Of a DNA stretch of 5,281 bases, positions 1 through 5,281 are shown one piece after another. The stretch lies in NCBI GenBank assembly GCA_015711875.1, contig JACVJG010000249.1, positions 1 through 5,281 on the forward strand. Reading direction: 5' to 3'. Numbering within the stretch: the stretch's first letter is position 1; the number at the start of each line of letters is the position of its first letter. The notes under the pieces were generated by a model. That model was not told the DNA's origin. It did no database searches and saw nothing but the letters and a program-made list of their open reading frames with translations. The position numbers and the translations under genes were made by a program. The stretch is from Candidatus Solincola jinzensis (GTDB taxonomy: Bacteria > Actinomycetota > Geothermincolia > Geothermincolales > RBG-13-55-18).

Positions 1-299
1 TTCTTCATCTCCTCGTGGAAATCGGGGATGAGAAACACTCCGCCGTCCATTCTGGCCCCCACGACGAAGGTGCCCCTGCCCCTCTCCCGATGCAGCAATC
101 CCTCATCCACCAGCATGGCGATGGCCCTGCGCACGGTCATGCGGCTGAGGTTGAAACGCTCGCACAGCTCCACTTCGGGGACCAGGCGATCACCGGGGCG
201 CAGCTCGCCGTTCATTATCCATCCGTGCAGGACTCGCGCGAGCTGCAGGTATGCCGGGACGTAACTGCCCTCTTCGATGCTCTGAGTGGAAACCTTCAT
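1..299 (-). CDS. GntR-family transcriptional regulator, HutC-like subfamily (3' end cut by window edge)
   Basis: This is a DNA-binding repressor/activator of the GntR family; 99 residues are visible before the window edge. Residues 13-80 form the winged helix-turn-helix. They carry the hallmarks PAYLQLARVL (15-24), LRPGDRLVPEVELCERF (33-49), the recognition helix SRMTVRRAIAMLVDEGLL (52-69) and the wing RERGRGTFVV (71-80). The stretch FLIPDFHEEMKK after the wing resembles the beginning of a UTRA ligand-binding domain, which would place it in the HutC/FarR subfamily; the rest of that domain is off the window, so the ligand cannot be inferred. The ATG start is well supported because an in-frame TAA lies 18 bases upstream. 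The Shine-Dalgarno site is only modest (GGCGGAA, four bases before ATG). A promoter with an overlapping palindrome lies just upstream and suggests self-repression. The family call is secure; the subfamily is inferred. Confidence 0.92.
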   Translation of the reverse strand, partial: MKVSTQSIEEGSYVPAYLQLARVLHGWIMNGELRPGDRLVPEVELCERFNLSRMTVRRAIAMLVDEGLLHRERGRGTFVVGARMDGGVFLIPDFHEEMK

Positions 300-351
300 G
301 TCATTCCGCCGTCGCGTTTAACAGACATAAATCGGAAGTTTGTTTGTTATA

Positions 352-363
352 ATGTATATACAT
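352..363. promoter_or_regulatory. Palindromic operator ATGTATATACAT, probable GntR/HutC-type binding site
   Basis: The 12-bp sequence ATGTATATACAT is a perfect palindrome. Its core GTATATAC (354-361) fits the GTnTAnAC pattern reported for HutC-subfamily GntR regulators. It overlaps the -10 element of the promoter that drives the GntR gene itself. A repressor bound here would occlude RNA polymerase, so negative autoregulation is the natural reading. The palindrome and overlap are seen directly; the assignment of the binding protein is inference. Confidence 0.45.
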
Positions 364-387
364 ATCATCAGCCGTACGGGATGTCAA
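359..387 (-). promoter_or_regulatory. Sigma70-type promoter of the GntR regulator
   Basis: On the minus strand a perfect -35 TTGACA (387-382) is followed by a 17-base spacer and a -10 TATGTA (364-359). Transcription would start near 350, giving a leader of about 50 bases before the ATG at 299. The region is much more AT-rich than its surroundings. The -35 and spacing are ideal; the -10 matches only part of TATAAT, and shifted -10 choices such as TATATA would have longer spacers. Confidence 0.55.
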
Positions 388-758
388 CTAATAGGTTTTA
401 TTTCATCCAGGCATTTTTGAGTGGCCTCTCCATTGTTTCCTCCCGAGACCTTCCTACCGAAAAATCAAGGCAACGGTGGCGATCCTTCCCTGTCAGGCCT
501 GATTTTTCAGCGAATATCGGGGTTGATACCCACACGGACGCGCTTCCCCGACATGAGAAAATCAACCGCCGCTACGCTGTTCCGACGTCGCCTTTCTTGG
601 CTGAACACACCCCGGAAAAGGGATGAGCGCCGGCAATGCGATCACGCGACGGATCGCTGGCCCGCAGGCCGCCGCCACCCGATGTCTGGGTGAAAGAGGA
701 TGGCCCGGAGAGCGGACCGTAAAAAGCGGGACGGCGGCCTTTAGAGTACCGGCTTCCG
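388..758. other. Gene-free stretch between the GntR promoter and the short repeats
   Basis: No reading frame here on either strand has a plausible Shine-Dalgarno site and protein-like composition, and no tRNA or known riboswitch fold was recognised. Besides the inverted repeat at 459-508 it holds a small hairpin, GCGATC (638-643) pairing with GATCGC (652-657) across an 8-base loop. That hairpin has no T tract, so it is not a classical terminator. Base composition shifts from AT-rich near 400 to GC-rich near 700. Confidence 0.5.
459..508. repeat. Imperfect inverted repeat with 12-bp arms
   Basis: GAAAAATCAAGGC (459-471) is complementary to GCCTGATTTTTC (497-508) apart from one bulged A, leaving a loop of about 25 bases. 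The outer arms are A- and T-rich, so the right arm gives a T5 run in the plus direction. It could be a weak terminator, a decayed mobile-element end or chance. No second copy was seen in the window. Confidence 0.25.
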
Positions 759-898
759 CTTACCCTACGCCTAGGAGCGAAGGAAGAAAAAATTTGCCCT
801 GTTAAAATACCGCAATCTTCCCCTACGCCTAGGGAGCGAAGCCAAAAACATGATTTTCCCTCAAGAATGGACCGCTTCCCCTACGCATGGGGAGCGAG
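759..898 (+). CRISPR. CRISPR-like mini-array: three palindromic repeats at exact 58-bp spacing
   Basis: The core CCCTACGC occurs at 763, 821 and 879, an exact 58-bp period. Around it each unit (759-782, 817-841, 875-898) has a left arm CTTCCCCTA (CTTACCCTA in unit 1) and a right arm such as TAGGGAGCGAAG, so each unit can form a short hairpin. Unit 1 lacks one G in the right arm; unit 3 has ATGGGG in place of CTAGGG and ends GAGA rather than GAAG. The intervening segments (783-816, 34 bases; 842-874, 33 bases) are AT-rich for this genome. The TTCCCC-loop-GGGGA layout resembles type I-E repeats, which would suggest plus-strand transcription. Against a working array, there are only three diverged units, no cas genes in view and no obvious leader. 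The two spacers also share weak similarity (AAAAA, CCCT and ACCGC in order), so a diverged 58-bp tandem repeat remains possible. Confidence 0.42.
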
Positions 899-935
899 AC
901 GCGAGGGGGTGCGGATGGAAGGGGGTTTCAACGGC

Positions 936-1229
936 TCAAGACTCGGCGTCCTCGATCCAGGCGGAGAGGGCCTCCACGATCTTCTTTGCCTGCTCGACGC
1001 TGGAGATGTTGAACTTGGCCTGCTGGCGGTATTCGTCGTTCATCTTGCGGTAGCGACGTATGGTGAAGCGGTCGGGGCCATAGTCTCCCTTCGACTGCTC
1101 CCACTGCCGGTAGCGGAAGATCACCGTGGCCCAGGCGCCGCGCGAAAGCACCACCTTGTCCAGCTCCTGCACCACCTGCACGCCGTCCTCCTCGTAGTTG
1201 ATGGTGATGTCGTCTATATCCGAGAACAA
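936..1229 (-). CDS. Small conserved hypothetical protein co-transcribed with exonuclease III
   Basis: This 97-residue soluble protein has no signal peptide or membrane segment. I cannot assign it a function with confidence. The N-terminal half (residues 8-40) reads like beta strands with a conserved-looking block ELDKVVLSRGAWATVIFRY. The C-terminal half (54-92) contains FTIRRYRKMNDEY, then KFNISSVEQAKKIVEALSAW, a strand-turn-helix arrangement. This loosely recalls the PC4/YdbC single-strand-binding fold, but that is only an impression. The start is TTG, chosen because AAGGAGG lies five bases upstream and no in-frame ATG fits the conserved N-terminus. The gene starts 16 bp after the xthA stop codon, so the two are almost certainly one transcript. 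A role linked to nucleic acids or repair is possible by association only. The reading frame is open throughout and charged residues are evenly spread, which supports a real gene. Confidence 0.85.
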   Translation of the reverse strand: MFSDIDDITINYEEDGVQVVQELDKVVLSRGAWATVIFRYRQWEQSKGDYGPDRFTIRRYRKMNDEYRQQAKFNISSVEQAKKIVEALSAWIEDAES

Positions 1230-1234
1230 GAGCT

Positions 1235-1241
1235 CCTCCTT
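1235..1241 (-). promoter_or_regulatory. Strong Shine-Dalgarno site that fixes a TTG start
   Basis: AAGGAGG on the minus strand sits five bases before the TTG at 1229. It lies in the 16-bp gap between the xthA stop (TGA at 1248-1246) and the small gene. Its near-perfect match to the anti-Shine-Dalgarno sequence is the main reason for accepting the TTG start. Confidence 0.8.
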
Positions 1242-1245
1242 ACGC

Positions 1246-2019
1246 TCATATCGCCAGCTCCATGCCGATGGGGCAGTGGTCGGAGCCCATGACCTCGGGC
1301 AGGATGCACGCCGCCTTCACCCTGCCCCGCAGCTCCTCGCTGACGAAGAAATAATCGATCCTCCAGCCGATGTTCCTCTCCCTCGCCCTGGTCTTGAGGT
1401 CCCACCACGTGTACTGCCCCGGCTCCTGGTTGAAGATGCGGAAGGTGTCCACGTATCCGCGCTCCACGAACTTGTCGATCCAGGCCCTTTCCTCGGGGAG
1501 GAAACCCGAGACCTTGCTGTTCTCCTTAGGGCGCGCCAGGTCGATCTCCTTGTGCGCGGTGTTGAAGTCTCCGCAGGCGATGATCCCCTTTCCCTTCCTC
1601 CTCAGCGCCTCGGCGTGGTCGAGGAAGGCGTCGTAGAACTCCATCTTGTACCTCAGCCTTTCCTTGGACTGCTTCCCATTGGGGAAATAGACGTTGAAAA
1701 GCACGAAGTCGCCGTAGTCGGCCACCAGCGTCCGCCCCTCGGAATCGAACCTGGGGATGCCGAAGCCCCCCTTCACGCTAGCGGGCTCCGGCCTGGAGTA
1801 AAGGGCCACGCCGCTGTATCCCCTGCGCTCCGCGGCGGTAAAATAGACATGGTATCCCTCCACCTCGCGGAGCTCGGGCGGGAGCTGTTCCTCCGTGGCC
1901 TTGGTCTCCTGCAGGCACAGGATATCCGGCCTGCTCGCCAGGAACCAGTCCAGGAAACCCTTGCCGTACGCCGCGCGCAGCCCGTTGACGTTCCATGAAT
2001 ACAGGGTCAGCCTGCCCAT
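1246..2019 (-). CDS. xthA: Exodeoxyribonuclease III / AP endonuclease (XthA/ExoA)
   Basis: This is a metal-dependent base-excision repair nuclease. The family cleaves the backbone 5' to abasic sites and removes 3'-blocking groups, and many members degrade duplex DNA 3' to 5'. The 257-residue product is typical in length and covers the whole endonuclease/exonuclease/phosphatase fold. Visible active-site motifs in order are SWNVNG (N10, N12), LQETKA (metal-binding E38), [12 protein letters not shown] (65-76), NVYFPNG with Y111, the catalytic GDFNTAH (D151, N153), RIDYFFVS (220-227) and GSDHCPIG (D247, H248). No key residue is missing. I chose the ATG at 2019 because AAGGAAGGGGAA precedes it by five bases and [13 protein letters not shown] is the usual family N-terminus. 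An in-frame ATG at 2052 would add 11 residues, but its ribosome site is badly spaced. It is the first gene of a two-gene minus-strand operon with the small hypothetical protein. Confidence 0.97.
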   Translation of the reverse strand: MGRLTLYSWNVNGLRAAYGKGFLDWFLASRPDILCLQETKATEEQLPPELREVEGYHVYFTAAERRGYSGVALYSRPEPASVKGGFGIPRFDSEGRTLVADYGDFVLFNVYFPNGKQSKERLRYKMEFYDAFLDHAEALRRKGKGIIACGDFNTAHKEIDLARPKENSKVSGFLPEERAWIDKFVERGYVDTFRIFNQEPGQYTWWDLKTRARERNIGWRIDYFFVSEELRGRVKAACILPEVMGSDHCPIGMELAI

Positions 2020-2715
2020 GTTGCTTCCCCTTCCTTGGTTATCGCCCCGCATCCTCAGGATATCATGGAGCCACTGGCTTCATCCGCCATTACACACAGG
2101 GTGCGTCCCGTCGGAGTTCCGTTACCGCAGGCAATCAGCTCAACCGGCCTAGCCTTCACGCTTAAGCGCTCCCATTCCTCCCATGCGCGATGAGGCCCAC
2201 AACACGGGAGGTGGCCGGGTTGCCCGCCTTCAAACGGCCCAAACGATCCGCCGCCGCTTCCACGCCCGCGGATGGCCGGATCCCATATGGCCCACCGCCT
2301 TATCCCTCTCGAGGAACCCCCGGCGCTTGCGTGTCCTTGCCGGTAATCTCCCGATGCCGCCCACATACGGCCGGCGCAGGACAGCGCTAAGCGGCTGAAC
2401 AAAAGGGTAGAATAATTCACAGGATGGTTCAAGGCGGGAAAGGCCTCGCCGGGAGGGGGAGGTGCGGCCCTGGCATCTCGATGTCAGCCATCGTCTCCAT
2501 CGCAGGGGAAAGGTTCCCTGCGGACGAGGAAATGGAGGGGAGGTGCCGCGTGCGTTCACGTTGAACTGGTCTCACCTCCCAGTGTTTGAGGCCATGCGGG
2601 CATCGCGACCTCCGGCCACGGGCCCCGATCATGAGGCCATATGCCGCAAGAAAGGGCGCGAGCGGCACCAAACGCCCGCGTGCGGGCTCCCGCGCAACGA
2701 TGATAGGGGGCGGAC
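2020..2715. other. Long divergent intergenic region between xthA and the histidine kinase
   Basis: This stretch of nearly 700 bases separates two divergently transcribed genes. Several open frames exist on both strands, but they are rich in Arg, Pro, Gly and Ser, lack family motifs and have no good start signals; I regard them as artefacts of high GC content. No tRNA, riboswitch or insertion-sequence end was recognised. Small palindromes are present: CGCTTAAGCG (2159-2168) and GTTCACGTTGAAC (2554-2566), a 5-bp inverted repeat with a 3-base centre that could be an operator. A short AT-rich island lies at 2398-2418 with TAGAAT (2408-2413) but no matching -35. Promoters for xthA and the kinase must lie here but could not be placed. 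Confidence 0.5.
2025..2036 (-). promoter_or_regulatory. Shine-Dalgarno site deciding the xthA start
   Basis: The minus-strand purine run AAGGAAGGGGAA ends five bases before the ATG at 2019. The longer start at 2052 has GAGG directly against the ATG, too close for normal initiation, so the shorter protein is preferred. Confidence 0.6.
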
Positions 2716-4791
2716 ATGCAAGGGGACAAGGAGCGCGGAATAACTGGCCCGCGCAGCGCGTCCCCCGACGCCTCCATGCCTCCCGGACCACTGCGCGGAA
2801 GGGACGGGAAACGCGATGGTCCGCATACGGAGCCAGGCGCCGGCGAGGGGCTCTTCCAGGCCATCGCGGACCAGGCGAGCGACGCCATCATAGTCGTGGA
2901 CGAGGGCGGAGCGCTGGTGTATGTGAACCGCGCGGGCGAGGAACTGCTCGGATATCATCTGAGCGAGTTGAAAGGACGCCCTCTCCACGAGATGCTCATC
3001 CCCGACAGGTACCGGAACCACGCCCTCGAGGCATTCGCATCCCTGGCCTGCGGAAGGGTCGACGGCGTCGTGGGCAGCGTGCGGGAGTTCACGGCCCTGC
3101 GCAAGAACGGCACGGAGTTCCCCCTGGAGGTCTCGGTTTCCTCCTGCAAACTGGAGGGGAGAACCTTCTACTTCACCATCTGCAGGGATCTTAGCGAGCG
3201 CAAACGTTTGGAGGAGGAAATCCATGCCTATCGCGCCCATCTCGAGGGGCTGGTGAAAAGCCGCACCCAAAGGCTGCGGGAGATGGCCGAGCAATACCGC
3301 TCCCTGGTGGAGACCTCCCCGGACTGCATCGCTCTTTCCGACCTGGGAGGGGACATCCTCATGATCAACCGCTCCGGGCTGCGGCTCTTCGGGTACGATA
3401 GAGCGGAGGAGATGTTGGGAAGGAACGTGCTGGACTTCTTCCCGCCGGAGGAAAAGGCGCGGGCCCGGTCGTCCATGCGCACGCGCGTGGAAGGCGAGGC
3501 GGTGAGGAACGAGGAATACGTGATGACCCGCAAGGACGGGACCCGCTTTCACGCCGAGGTGAGCGCCTCGCTCTTGCGCGACGCCGAGGGCAGGCCCACG
3601 GGGTTCGTGAGCGTGACCCGCGACATCAGCGACCGCAAGCGCGCCGAGGAGAGGCTGCAGAAGATAAACCGCTGTTTCCTGGAGCTGGGCCCGGACCCCC
3701 TGGAAAACATGCAAAGGCTCACCCTCACCGCCCGTGAGGTCCTTGAGGGGGATATGGCAAGGTACACCAGGAAAGAAAGGGATCGTGTCGTTGCTTTTTC
3801 TTCCCTGCTCCCCCAGGGCGGCTTCATGCCCCTCGATGAGCCGGAAAGATATATCTGCCATCGGCTCCTCGCCACGGGCATGACAGGCGTTGTCTCCACC
3901 GCGGAATTCGAAAAAGGCGCCCTTGCGGAAGACCCCGACGCGAGAGAGCACGGCCTGCGGTCGTGCCTGCTGCATCCGGTAGAGGTGCGCGGCGAGACGA
4001 CAGGGTGCCTGGCGGTGATGTGCGCTAGGGAACGCGTCTTCTCCCCCCTGGAAAAAGACACCATGGCCGCCCTCGCGAGGGCGTTGGGCATCGAGGAGGA
4101 GCGCTTCGCATACGAGGAGAGCCTGCGTGATTTCGTGGACATCGCCTCCCACGAGCTGAGGCACCCGGTGGCGCTCCTTGCCGGCTTCGCCGAGACCCTG
4201 GCCGAGGGGATGGAGGAAATGGACCCCGCCACGCGCGCCGAGGTGGTCGGGGCCATCGTACAGGCGTCACAGCGCCTGACCGCCCTCGCCAGGGGCTTGA
4301 TGGACGTGTCCCTGGCGGAGAGGGGGCGTTTCTCGATCAAAAAGACCCGGGGCGACCTGGCATCGCTGGTGGAGAGGACCGCGGGGGAGATGAGGGAGCG
4401 TTTCCCGGCCATGGCTATCACCGTCTCCATGCCAATGCATCTTGAGCCCCTCCCCTTCGACGAGGATAGGGTGAGGAACCTTCTGGTCATCCTTTTCGAG
4501 AACGCGTGCAAATACTCGCCCCCGGGCTCGGAGATCGAGGTCAGCGTGGAAGCGATCAACGGTGGCGCCATGGTATCGGTCATGGACCGTGGGGCGGGCA
4601 TAGGAGACGAGCACCGCGACAAGGTCTTCGAGCGCTTCTACCAGGTGGAGGAGGCACAGCACCACTCCAAGCCCGGCCTGGGCCTGGGGCTCTACCTGGG
4701 CAGGCGCATAGTGGAAGACCACGGCGGCCGTATCTGGCACGAGCCGCGCGAGGGCGGTGGCTCCATCTTTCGCTTCACCCTTCCCGGTTGA
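2716..4791 (+). CDS. Soluble PAS-PAS-GAF sensor histidine kinase (orphan)
   Basis: This 691-residue cytosolic two-component sensor would autophosphorylate on histidine and pass phosphate to a response regulator. Residues 1-45 are Gly/Pro/Arg-rich and probably disordered. PAS 1 spans about 46-160 (ASDAIIVVDEGG, then the FTICRDLSERKRLEEE end). A charged linker, likely coiled coil, covers about 160-195. PAS 2 spans about 192-310 (TSPDCIALSDLGGDILMINR, ending SVTRDISDRKRAEERLQ). A GAF domain covers about 313-465, starting INRCFLELGPDPLENMQRLT. The HisKA H-box is DIASHELRHPV with phospho-acceptor H479. The HATPase_c domain shows the N-box FENACKYSPPG (N596), G1 box DRGAGIG (624-630), F-box KVFERFYQ (636-643) and G2 box GLGLGLYLG (654-662). 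No membrane segment is visible. AGGGGG lies five bases before the ATG. H483 occupies the site that is Thr/Asn in many bifunctional HisKA kinases. No response regulator adjoins it, so its partner and signal are unknown. Confidence 0.95.
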   Translation: MQGDKERGITGPRSASPDASMPPGPLRGRDGKRDGPHTEPGAGEGLFQAIADQASDAIIVVDEGGALVYVNRAGEELLGYHLSELKGRPLHEMLIPDRYRNHALEAFASLACGRVDGVVGSVREFTALRKNGTEFPLEVSVSSCKLEGRTFYFTICRDLSERKRLEEEIHAYRAHLEGLVKSRTQRLREMAEQYRSLVETSPDCIALSDLGGDILMINRSGLRLFGYDRAEEMLGRNVLDFFPPEEKARARSSMRTRVEGEAVRNEEYVMTRKDGTRFHAEVSASLLRDAEGRPTGFVSVTRDISDRKRAEERLQKINRCFLELGPDPLENMQRLTLTAREVLEGDMARYTRKERDRVVAFSSLLPQGGFMPLDEPERYICHRLLATGMTGVVSTAEFEKGALAEDPDAREHGLRSCLLHPVEVRGETTGCLAVMCARERVFSPLEKDTMAALARALGIEEERFAYEESLRDFVDIASHELRHPVALLAGFAETLAEGMEEMDPATRAEVVGAIVQASQRLTALARGLMDVSLAERGRFSIKKTRGDLASLVERTAGEMRERFPAMAITVSMPMHLEPLPFDEDRVRNLLVILFENACKYSPPGSEIEVSVEAINGGAMVSVMDRGAGIGDEHRDKVFERFYQVEEAQHHSKPGLGLGLYLGRRIVEDHGGRIWHEPREGGGSIFRFTLPG

Positions 4792-4848
4792 GCGCGCACG
4801 CTCATGAGGTAGATTCATCCGCGAACCATGATCAAGGAGAACCTCGCC

Positions 4849-4867
4849 GGCAGCTATGGGCGCTGCC
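4849..4867 (+). terminator. Weak hairpin after the kinase gene, possible terminator
   Basis: GGCAGC (4849-4854) pairs perfectly with GCTGCC (4862-4867) across a 7-base loop, about 60 bases after the kinase stop codon. Only TTGT follows, so there is no proper U tract. It may contribute to termination in a GC-rich genome or be chance. Confidence 0.2.
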
Positions 4868-4930
4868 TTGTCCGAGTTATGCCACGCGCTCGAACCATCG
4901 ACTTCCAAGTGGGAGCTTGTTCGGCAGGCA

Positions 4931-4974
4931 TTACCCCCGTGGCGGCAGGGTAAGCGCGGTGCATGGCCTTACCC
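4931..4974 (+). promoter_or_regulatory. Mutually exclusive hairpins upstream of the flavoprotein
   Basis: Three arms lie in a row: TTACCC (4931-4936), GGGTAAG (4948-4954) and CTTACCC (4968-4974). The central arm can pair with the left arm (6 bp, 11-base loop) or with the right arm (7 bp, 13-base loop), but not with both. This is the geometry of an attenuator or a switch. However, no T tract or ribosome site is directly sequestered, and the arms are short. Since the candidate promoter at 5044-5072 lies downstream, the element would act only on transcripts starting further upstream. Confidence 0.22.
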
Positions 4975-5043
4975 GGATGAGCGTGTAAACCACGGAAGGG
5001 CGGTCCTTTCCTTGACCCGAGGACGTCCGGACCGGAGCATGGT

Positions 5044-5072
5044 TTGCAGGTATTTATCGATGGAGGTAGGAT
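5044..5072 (+). promoter_or_regulatory. Candidate promoter of the flavoprotein gene
   Basis: TTGCAG (5044-5049) is separated by 17 bases from TAGGAT (5067-5072), a form often seen as -10 in GC-rich bacteria. Transcription would begin near 5079, leaving a leader of about 70 bases before the ATG at 5148. The -35 match is only partial, so this is a tentative call. Confidence 0.28.
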
Positions 5073-5147
5073 AAGCACTGCACAAGGCCTCTGTGCCGGC
5101 GCAGGCGGCGCGGGGAAACGGAGGAAAGGTCGTCTCGGGAGGACGTT

Positions 5148-5281
5148 ATGGAAGATAATGGCAAGTATGTGCTGGCGTTCAATTCCAGCCCGCGCAAGGA
5201 GAAGGGCTTCACCGCCCTGGTGCTGGAGCGCTTCATGTCCGGCGCCGCCTCCGTGGGAGCGGAGACGGAGACGGTGTACCT
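5148..5281 (+). CDS. Flavodoxin-fold NADPH-dependent FMN reductase / iron-sulfur flavoprotein (5' part only)
   Basis: Only the first 44 residues are visible before the window ends. They show the opening beta-alpha unit of the flavodoxin-like fold. A hydrophobic strand YVLAFN (7-12) leads into the phosphate-binding loop NSSPRKEKGFT (12-22), followed by helix ALVLERFMSGAASVGAE (23-39) and the second strand ETVYL. This matches FMN-binding reductases and iron-sulfur flavoproteins, whose usual loop is GSPRKxGNT. Here the first Gly is Ser and the GNT end is GFT, which is unusual but keeps the Ser-Pro-Arg core. GGGAGG ends five bases before the ATG and fixes the start. The iron-sulfur cysteine motif of that subgroup would lie beyond the window, so plain FMN reductase and iron-sulfur flavoprotein cannot be told apart. 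Such proteins are soluble electron carriers, frequent in anaerobes. Confidence 0.8.
   Translation, partial: MEDNGKYVLAFNSSPRKEKGFTALVLERFMSGAASVGAETETVY

Larger units (their letters stand above)
4792..5147. other. Intergenic leader region between kinase and flavoprotein
   Basis: About 356 bases lie between the kinase stop and the flavoprotein start. Overlapping short frames on both strands look non-coding: Arg/Pro-rich or low similarity to anything known, and no ribosome sites. It contains a 6-bp hairpin (4849-4867), a three-arm alternative hairpin set (4931-4974) and a weak promoter candidate (5044-5072). No known riboswitch class was recognised. The length suggests that the flavoprotein is transcribed separately from the kinase. 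Confidence 0.5.

Noticed and set aside
348..353. TATAAT on the plus strand as a divergent promoter
   Set aside because: No -35 element lies at suitable spacing and no plus-strand gene follows.
541..556. A fourth copy of the short repeat (CGCTTCCCCGACATGAG-like)
   Set aside because: It shares only the CTTCCCC start, lacks the right arm, and is not in phase with the 58-bp period.
15..626. A 203-residue open frame on the plus strand covering the GntR gene and the following gap
   Set aside because: Its first half is antisense to a clear GntR winged helix, and it continues over the promoter region with no family motifs and no credible ribosome site.
1198..1998. A 266-residue plus-strand open frame
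   Set aside because: It is the antisense shadow of xthA, whose catalytic motifs are all intact on the minus strand; high GC content opens the opposite frame.
2055..2432. A possible 125-residue gene directly upstream of xthA on the minus strand
   Set aside because: Composition is dominated by Gly, Arg and Ser, there is no recognisable motif, and no convincing ribosome site precedes its start.
2629..4164. A 511-residue minus-strand open frame opposite the histidine kinase
   Set aside because: The plus strand encodes unmistakable PAS, GAF and HisKA motifs; the antisense translation shows no domain pattern.
4856..5074. A 72-residue plus-strand open frame between the kinase and the flavoprotein
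   Set aside because: There is no ribosome site, a competing open frame on the other strand spans the same bases, and it overlaps the hairpins and candidate promoter.

Overview
This is a GC-rich bacterial window with five genes. They are a truncated GntR-type repressor, a small conserved hypothetical protein paired with an exonuclease III, an orphan cytosolic sensor histidine kinase, and the start of a flavodoxin-like flavoprotein. The coding regions are strongly GC-rich, Shine-Dalgarno sites are purine-rich and one start is TTG. The PAS/GAF kinase and the flavoprotein are types common in anaerobic, environmental GC-rich lineages such as deep-branching Actinomycetota or Deltaproteobacteria-like groups. 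The phylum cannot be fixed from this sequence, and I see no phage, transposase or tRNA gene.

Layout. Positions 1-299 (minus) hold the N-terminal half of a HutC-subfamily GntR regulator that runs off the left edge. Upstream of it lies a recognisable promoter (perfect TTGACA) whose -10 region overlaps the 12-bp palindrome ATGTATATACAT. That palindrome contains the GTnTAnAC pattern described for HutC-type operators, so autoregulation is likely. Positions 388-935 contain no credible gene. They do contain a loose inverted repeat (459-508) and three short palindromic repeats with an exact 58-bp period (759-898), which look like a tiny or decayed CRISPR array.

Positions 936-2019 (minus) are a two-gene operon: xthA (exonuclease III / AP endonuclease) followed 16 bp later by a 97-residue conserved hypothetical protein starting at TTG behind a strong AAGGAGG. 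The promoter of this operon was not found in the long divergent gap 2020-2715.

Positions 2716-4791 (plus) encode a 691-residue PAS-PAS-GAF-HisKA-HATPase histidine kinase with no membrane segment and no response regulator next to it. The gap 4792-5147 holds a pair of mutually exclusive hairpins and a weak promoter candidate. From 5148 a flavodoxin-fold FMN reductase / iron-sulfur flavoprotein begins and runs off the right edge.

The genes do not form one pathway: the window joins DNA repair, a sensor kinase, a repressor and a redox flavoprotein. The most noteworthy signals are the CRISPR-like repeats, the operator over the regulator's own promoter, and the repair-gene-coupled small protein. 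I found no convincing new multi-gene system.
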